From: Anoplopoma fimbria
Lineage: Eukaryota; Chordata; Actinopteri; Perciformes; Anoplopomatidae
DNA: 64,000 nt
NCBI RefSeq assembly: GCF_027596085.1
Contig: NC_072467.1
Span: 11,932,476-11,996,475 of the forward strand
Direction of reading: 5' to 3'
The notes beneath the pieces were generated by a model, which was not told the DNA's origin, did no database searches, and saw only the letters and a list, made by a program, of their open reading frames with translations. Below, one piece after another: positions 59,987 through 64,000 of this stretch. Made by a program: the position numbers and the translations under genes. Position 1 is the stretch's first letter. Every line of letters starts with the position of its first letter.

Positions 59987-62386
59987 ATGGAAGGGGGAGG
60001 GACAGCAGGTGTCGACCTCAGCAGGAAGTTTGTGTCGGAATCTGAGCTTGATGAGAAGAGGAAGAAGAGACAGGAGGAATGGGAGAAAGTCAGGAAACCT
60101 GACGACCCAGAGGGTAAGAAGAGCACTTACACACATATCCAAAACCCATTATAACTTCTAAATACATACAGCTTTGCATATATCTACATATTTGTTTGTT
60201 TACTCCTCAGAGGCCCCAGAGGAGAAGTACGACCCCCGTTCCCTCTTCGAGCGATTGCAGGAGCAGAAAGACAAGAAACAAGAGGAATATGACGAGCAAT
60301 TTAAATTCAGTGAGTCTTTGTCTCTCTGTCTTTCTTTGTCGTATCTTATATTAGGACTTTTACCTTCTTTTGTCATCTAGTTTTGAGTTAAGGCTTGTAC
60401 CATAAATAACCAGTAGCATATTACCCTAAAAGATCGAGGGTTATGTTAAGGATTTATTTCCAGCCGTACCAATTAGTACTATTAAATCCTTAATAATCCA
60501 ATCCAACACTACAACAAAATTTAATTTTTAACATGTAGCTACTTGGTCTTCACTGCGTATACAAGGATGGGTTATAAAAATGGTTCACAACATGCATTAC
60601 TATTTTCTCATTTAAGAGGAACACCAATTCCTTACATAAAGGTTAATTTAATCATCTTAATTAGCAGCATCAGCCTTCAAAAACAGCAGTGAAATATCTA
60701 GAGGGAGCTTTTTCATGTGGCAAAATTACCATGATGATGTCATCATGTACTTCTCATACTTCAGATGCTTCGGTACATTTACTTAAATAGGATTTTGAAT
60801 GAAGGACTTCTAATGGAGTATTTGTATATACCGTATTTTCCGGACTATAGGGCGCACTGGATTATAAGGCGCACTGTCAATGAATGGTCTATTTTCGATC
60901 TTTTTTCATATATAAGGCGCATTAAGCGTCAGTCAGTCAAACTTTATTAAACGTGTTCACAATAACTCTCAACATTGTTCAAACGTTAATGAGCGTATTC
61001 ACAATAACTCCCAACCCTGTTCAGTTGTAACACGTAAAAAAAACAGTCTGAACAGTTTGAAGTCCGCGTCGTAAGCGTGTCTCTTGACAGGAGCCATGTT
61101 GGGGTCCTTATACACACACACTGTAATATGATGGTGAAGCATAGTATGTATTACTCCGCGACGCTCCTGACTACGGTAGCCGTAATGCTGCTGCGGTGCG
61201 GCTCTGTAGTTTACCAAAGTCGTACTGAAACATGTTGACAGAGCGCCGTGTACCACACAAAACCGCTTCGAGGTCAGTAAGCACAACCAGAATTAATCCA
61301 TATATAAGGCGCTCCGGATTATAAGGCGCACTGTCGTTTTTTGAGAAAATTAAAGGCTTTTAAGTGCGCCTTATAGTGCGGAAAATACGGTAGTCTTAAT
61401 TGTACTTTAAAGTTACTGTGAGGAACATTTAGTACCCGTGAGACTATATACATAACAAATGTTTTAAATACTGATCCCTCTATATGGCCCTTGTAAATAA
61501 ACGAGACCATCAGCGAGAAGATTGGCTATTCCTTTATAGTTTTCTTGATGCTTGTCATCTCCCCGGGTCAGATGCTTTGAGAAATCAGGCAAAATCATGC
61601 AGGTTCACCAGAAACTACTTTAGCTCAGACTCCAGCAGGGCCTCCGACAGCAACCAGTCCCCCAGATCTAGCTTCTCTTCCTCCTTTGACCTGCGATCAG
61701 ATCTCCTGAGAGAGATGGAGAGCTTTGCTCCTGGCAGCAGTAGCTCCTCCTCTGACAGGAGCAAAGCTTCGGTTCTCTGCTTCACCTGCATGTGCAGGGA
61801 GACAACATCAGGGGCGAGGGGTGAAAACTGTCAATACCACTTTTGTCCCCAGGGACCAACAAAACAAAATTGAAGTTCCTGTTAGTAGCTTTAAGTAACG
61901 ACTCAGATGAAAAGCCAAATCCTGATATTCCTTTAATTATTTTACAGATTTTGTTAAACAGATTAATTTGGAAAGAACTCACACTCATTCAATTAAAGCA
62001 TTCATAGTGCTTTTTTTTCACGTAGCACAATTACAGTTTTTAGTATCTTTAAAAATGTCTGACTCTGTCGGTGTTTGAAACCTACAGTAAAGCTGTTACA
62101 TCTGTTATAAGTACACACACCGTATTGTCTTTAACCATGAAGGCCCATTAGATTTCTTCACACATGAAGGTCATTTGGGTGTGGATTTAAAAATCATTCT
62201 TATGGTTTGTTTTCTGAAAAATGCAATCACTGTGTTGAGAGCATGTTTGTTTCCATGGTGACAGGGAACATGGTGAGAGGATTGGACGAGGAGGAGTCCA
62301 GCTTCCTGGACGAGGTCTCCCGGCAACAGTGCCTGGTGGAGAAGCAACGCAGAGATGAGGAGAAACAGGAACTGTTGGAATACAGA
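59987..62386 (+). CDS. psme3ip1: psme3ip1 (fam192a/nip30), 5' coding exons, runs off the window
   Basis: PSME3-interacting protein, a nuclear regulator of the PA28-gamma proteasome activator with a conserved NIP30 domain. Coding exons: 59987-60113 (exon begins 59982), 60211-60309, 62265-62386, giving 116 codons. Diagnostic residues: [60 protein letters not shown] and [16 protein letters not shown], matching the N-terminal half of the vertebrate protein. The first two introns are GT-AG. The third visible exon ends TACAGA and is followed by ATATCCTTTTTT instead of GT, a U12-type donor (phase 0). The remaining exons lie beyond 64000. Intron 3 holds a pogo-like element and a possible antisense exon. 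Confidence 0.93.
60831..61390 (-). mobile_element. Pogo-like DNA transposon, internally deleted
   Basis: CCGTATTTTCCGGACTATAG at the left and its near reverse complement at the right (CTATAGTGCGGAAAATACGG with one extra base pair of change) form terminal inverted repeats, flanked by TA (60829-60830, 61391-61392). Repeated ATAAGGCGCA motifs lie inside each end. The minus strand includes [15 protein letters not shown], resembling the start of the DNA-binding domain of pogo-type transposases, followed only by unrelated frame. No catalytic domain remains. Confidence 0.78.
61615..61785 (-). CDS. Possible antisense terminal coding exon within psme3ip1 intron 3
   Basis: On the minus strand, CTCCCTGCACATGCAG|GTGAAG is a good 3' splice site. 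It is followed by 56 open codons and a TAG (61615-61617), exactly 171 nt. The translation is rich in Leu, Glu, Ser and Arg, with [20 protein letters not shown] and [18 protein letters not shown] segments. I recognise no family. The opposite strand is also open here but gives a serine-rich low-complexity product. It could be the last exon of a gene overlapping psme3ip1, a relic, or chance; no partner exon was found to the right. Confidence 0.35.
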   Translation of the reverse strand: MKQRTEALLLSEEELLLPGAKLSISLRRSDRRSKEEEKLDLGDWLLSEALLESELK

Positions 62387-62765
62387 ATATCCTTTTTTAT
62401 CATGGTTTGGTAATAAAAAAAACATTTTAATTACTAGCACTGAGATGAATTTGCAGTCTCAGCAGTTTGTGTTTTTAGTTTATTTGGTTTATGAATTAAG
62501 AATTGGAGACCAGTATCCATACACTTCACTCTGTCTTAAGCACAATCCATATTATATCAAAACAAGTATAAACTCAAACTGCAAATTAAACACTCACACT
62601 GCCCCCAGATCGAGACAGTCAGAGTTCATTTCTCAAGAAGATGCATGCCTTAAACTATACTCCTTTAAAATCTTATGTGAAGCTTTCCTAAACCTAATAC
62701 ACATTTTATATCTAATGCTAAAGTATACTGGTTAAAGATTAAGTTTGTTATTTTTCTAGCTGGAC

Positions 62766-63300
62766 CAGACAGCAACATCCAGTTCTAAAAAGTGAAGCCA
62801 ATCTTGAAGTGCCTTGCATTATTTCTATTGGCCAGCAGGGAGCGGCGACTCCATTTTATAGATGTCTATGAGAAAAGGACCCTACTTTTCACTTGATTTA
62901 TTACCTCAGTAAACATTGTAAACATATTCTCAATCTGTAGTTTCAAGTCTTCTTTAATACAGCATAATGTTCATTTAGTAAATGATGGTCCCAAATTCAG
63001 CTCCAGTTGTACTTAGCCCAACCCTCTAGCATCAGTTGTGTTTGCAAAAAATCTTTTTTTTAGGTTTGGAGATCATTTTGTTTGGTTTTGCCCCAACCAA
63101 TCAGTAGTGATTGCCATATCTGTCCTGCCGACGTCTGCGTTAACGTTTTTTAAGAGCAGGTTGAATAGGTTTGATCAAAGAAATATCCACTAACTATTTC
63201 TGTACGTCTATTTAAAACAATGTGTACAGCTGCATCAATCTAATCAACACTTGGTCATTTTTCTATTGCTCATTTCAAGACTGTGGCAAGGTAGCTAGCT
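62766..63300. repeat. Interspersed fish repeat in psme3ip1 intron
   Basis: TTCTAAAAAGTGAAGCCAAT, CTTGCATTATTTCTATTGGC and TTATTACCTCAGTAAACATT are phrases I know from an abundant teleost repeat. No coding capacity was seen. The family name is uncertain. Confidence 0.55.
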
Positions 63301-64000
63301 AGCTAGCCCAACCGATACTGGTTTTTTTTTAGGGAGATATCCACATTTGTAGTTGAAAAAATCTGAAAACAATGCTGGTGGATAGTAAAAAAAAAAGATA
63401 ATATAAACATAATGTAAACAAATTATTCCTAGAACAAGATATATAAATCTGACATTTATCGATTTTAAAAATATACCCGTCAGTGCTCTCTGGTGGACGA
63501 ACTGTAATTGTGACACTGTTTCTAAATCATTTCATATGTGTTTGGCATTTCTATACTTATATTTCTTATTAATTGTAAGGTTACATATTTATATATCTGC
63601 AATAAACTAATATGGAGAAATATATGGTCCAAGCGGCTTATCGTTCTAGCTCACTAGCTAGCTATGTAGGATGAGGGCATTCTTAACGCTGCCTACTAAG
63701 CTCAAATTGGCTGGCAGTTTATCCAACTGGAGAAAGCTATGAGTGGGCACAATCACTGAACAAATCTTATATGTGGGCAGCGGGTTATAGGTCAGTAACC
63801 AGCCTATTTTGTTTGCATAATCCCATCGGCATCATTTCGCTGCATTACATAACCTCAAATTTTAAGAAGCAAAAGAATATTATATGTATGTACTTAGGAC
63901 AGACCACCTAATTCATAAACAGAAATACTGTGATCCATAGGTATTGTGCCTTACATCACAGTTTAGATACTACACTACACTAAATTAAATTCTAGCACAT
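63301..64000. other. Intron sequence to the window end
   Basis: Probably the rest of the U12-type intron of psme3ip1. TTCTTAAC followed by GCTGCCTAC near 63675 resembles a U12 branch point and AC acceptor but would be followed by a stop codon, so I do not call an exon. Confidence 0.4.

Noticed and set aside
61484..61873. 129-codon serine-rich plus-strand frame in psme3ip1 intron 3
   Set aside because: Low-complexity serine-rich product; psme3ip1 homology passes over it, and the opposite strand offers a better exon.
63668..63695. Possible U12 branch point and AC acceptor
   Set aside because: The following codons give an immediate stop and do not resemble the next psme3ip1 exon.

Overview
The window is genomic DNA from a bony fish, most likely a spiny-rayed (percomorph) teleost. 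I infer this from intron-containing vertebrate genes, intronless replication-dependent histone genes with 3' stem-loops, and interspersed repeats of fish type (L2-like tails with a CGCTTTGGATAAAAGCG hairpin, a tRNA-derived SINE, Tc1 and pogo-like elements). The species cannot be told from the sequence.

Most of the window is a rearranged histone cluster. From left to right it holds: an orphan H3 3' end (about 515-605); H4 (+, 3477-3788); block 1 with an H1 pseudogene (+, 5457-6066), H2B (-, 8254-8628) and H4 (-, 11511-11822); a non-histone interval (about 12.8-28.8 kb); inverted block 2 with H2B (+, 29269-29643) and an H1 with a frameshifted tail (-, 31773-32414); a broken H2A next to H3 (+, 38110-38520); an H4 pseudogene (about 39.7-40.97 kb); block 3 with intact H1 (+, 43773-44384), H2B (-, 46447-46821) and H4 (-, 49853-50164); partial block 4 with another H2B (-, 51155-51529); and an H2A 3' relic beside a second H3 (+, 54652-55062). 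Blocks 1 and 3 are direct copies of about 7 kb, block 2 is an inverted copy of about 4.2 kb, and block 4 is a partial tandem copy. Counting intact genes: H4 x3, H2B x4, H3 x2, H1 x1. No intact H2A is present; two complementary H2A fragments are.

The interval between block 1 and block 2 holds a decayed tRNA-Pro-like sequence, the 3' end of an endogenous retrovirus (broken env transmembrane region plus 3' LTR), a complete CYP2-family cytochrome P450 gene whose coding exons sum to an open frame of 489 residues, and a truncated CYP2 pseudogene (exons 1-2) broken up by a LINE. Between block 2 and block 3 lie LINE 3' ends, a minisatellite, a two-exon pseudogene of a fish multi-copy family, and an unrecognised open frame.

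The right end (from about 58.4 kb) is the 5' half of psme3ip1 (fam192a/nip30), with three coding exons visible. The last visible exon is followed by an ATATCCTTT donor, the signature of a minor-spliceosome (U12, AT-AC) intron. Its third intron holds a pogo-like element and a possible coding exon on the opposite strand. I see no clearly new defence or metabolic system. The most interesting signals are the cluster's duplication history, loss of H2A, shared H1 frameshift, H3 A95S, the extra CYP2 introns, the candidate U12 intron and the antisense exon.
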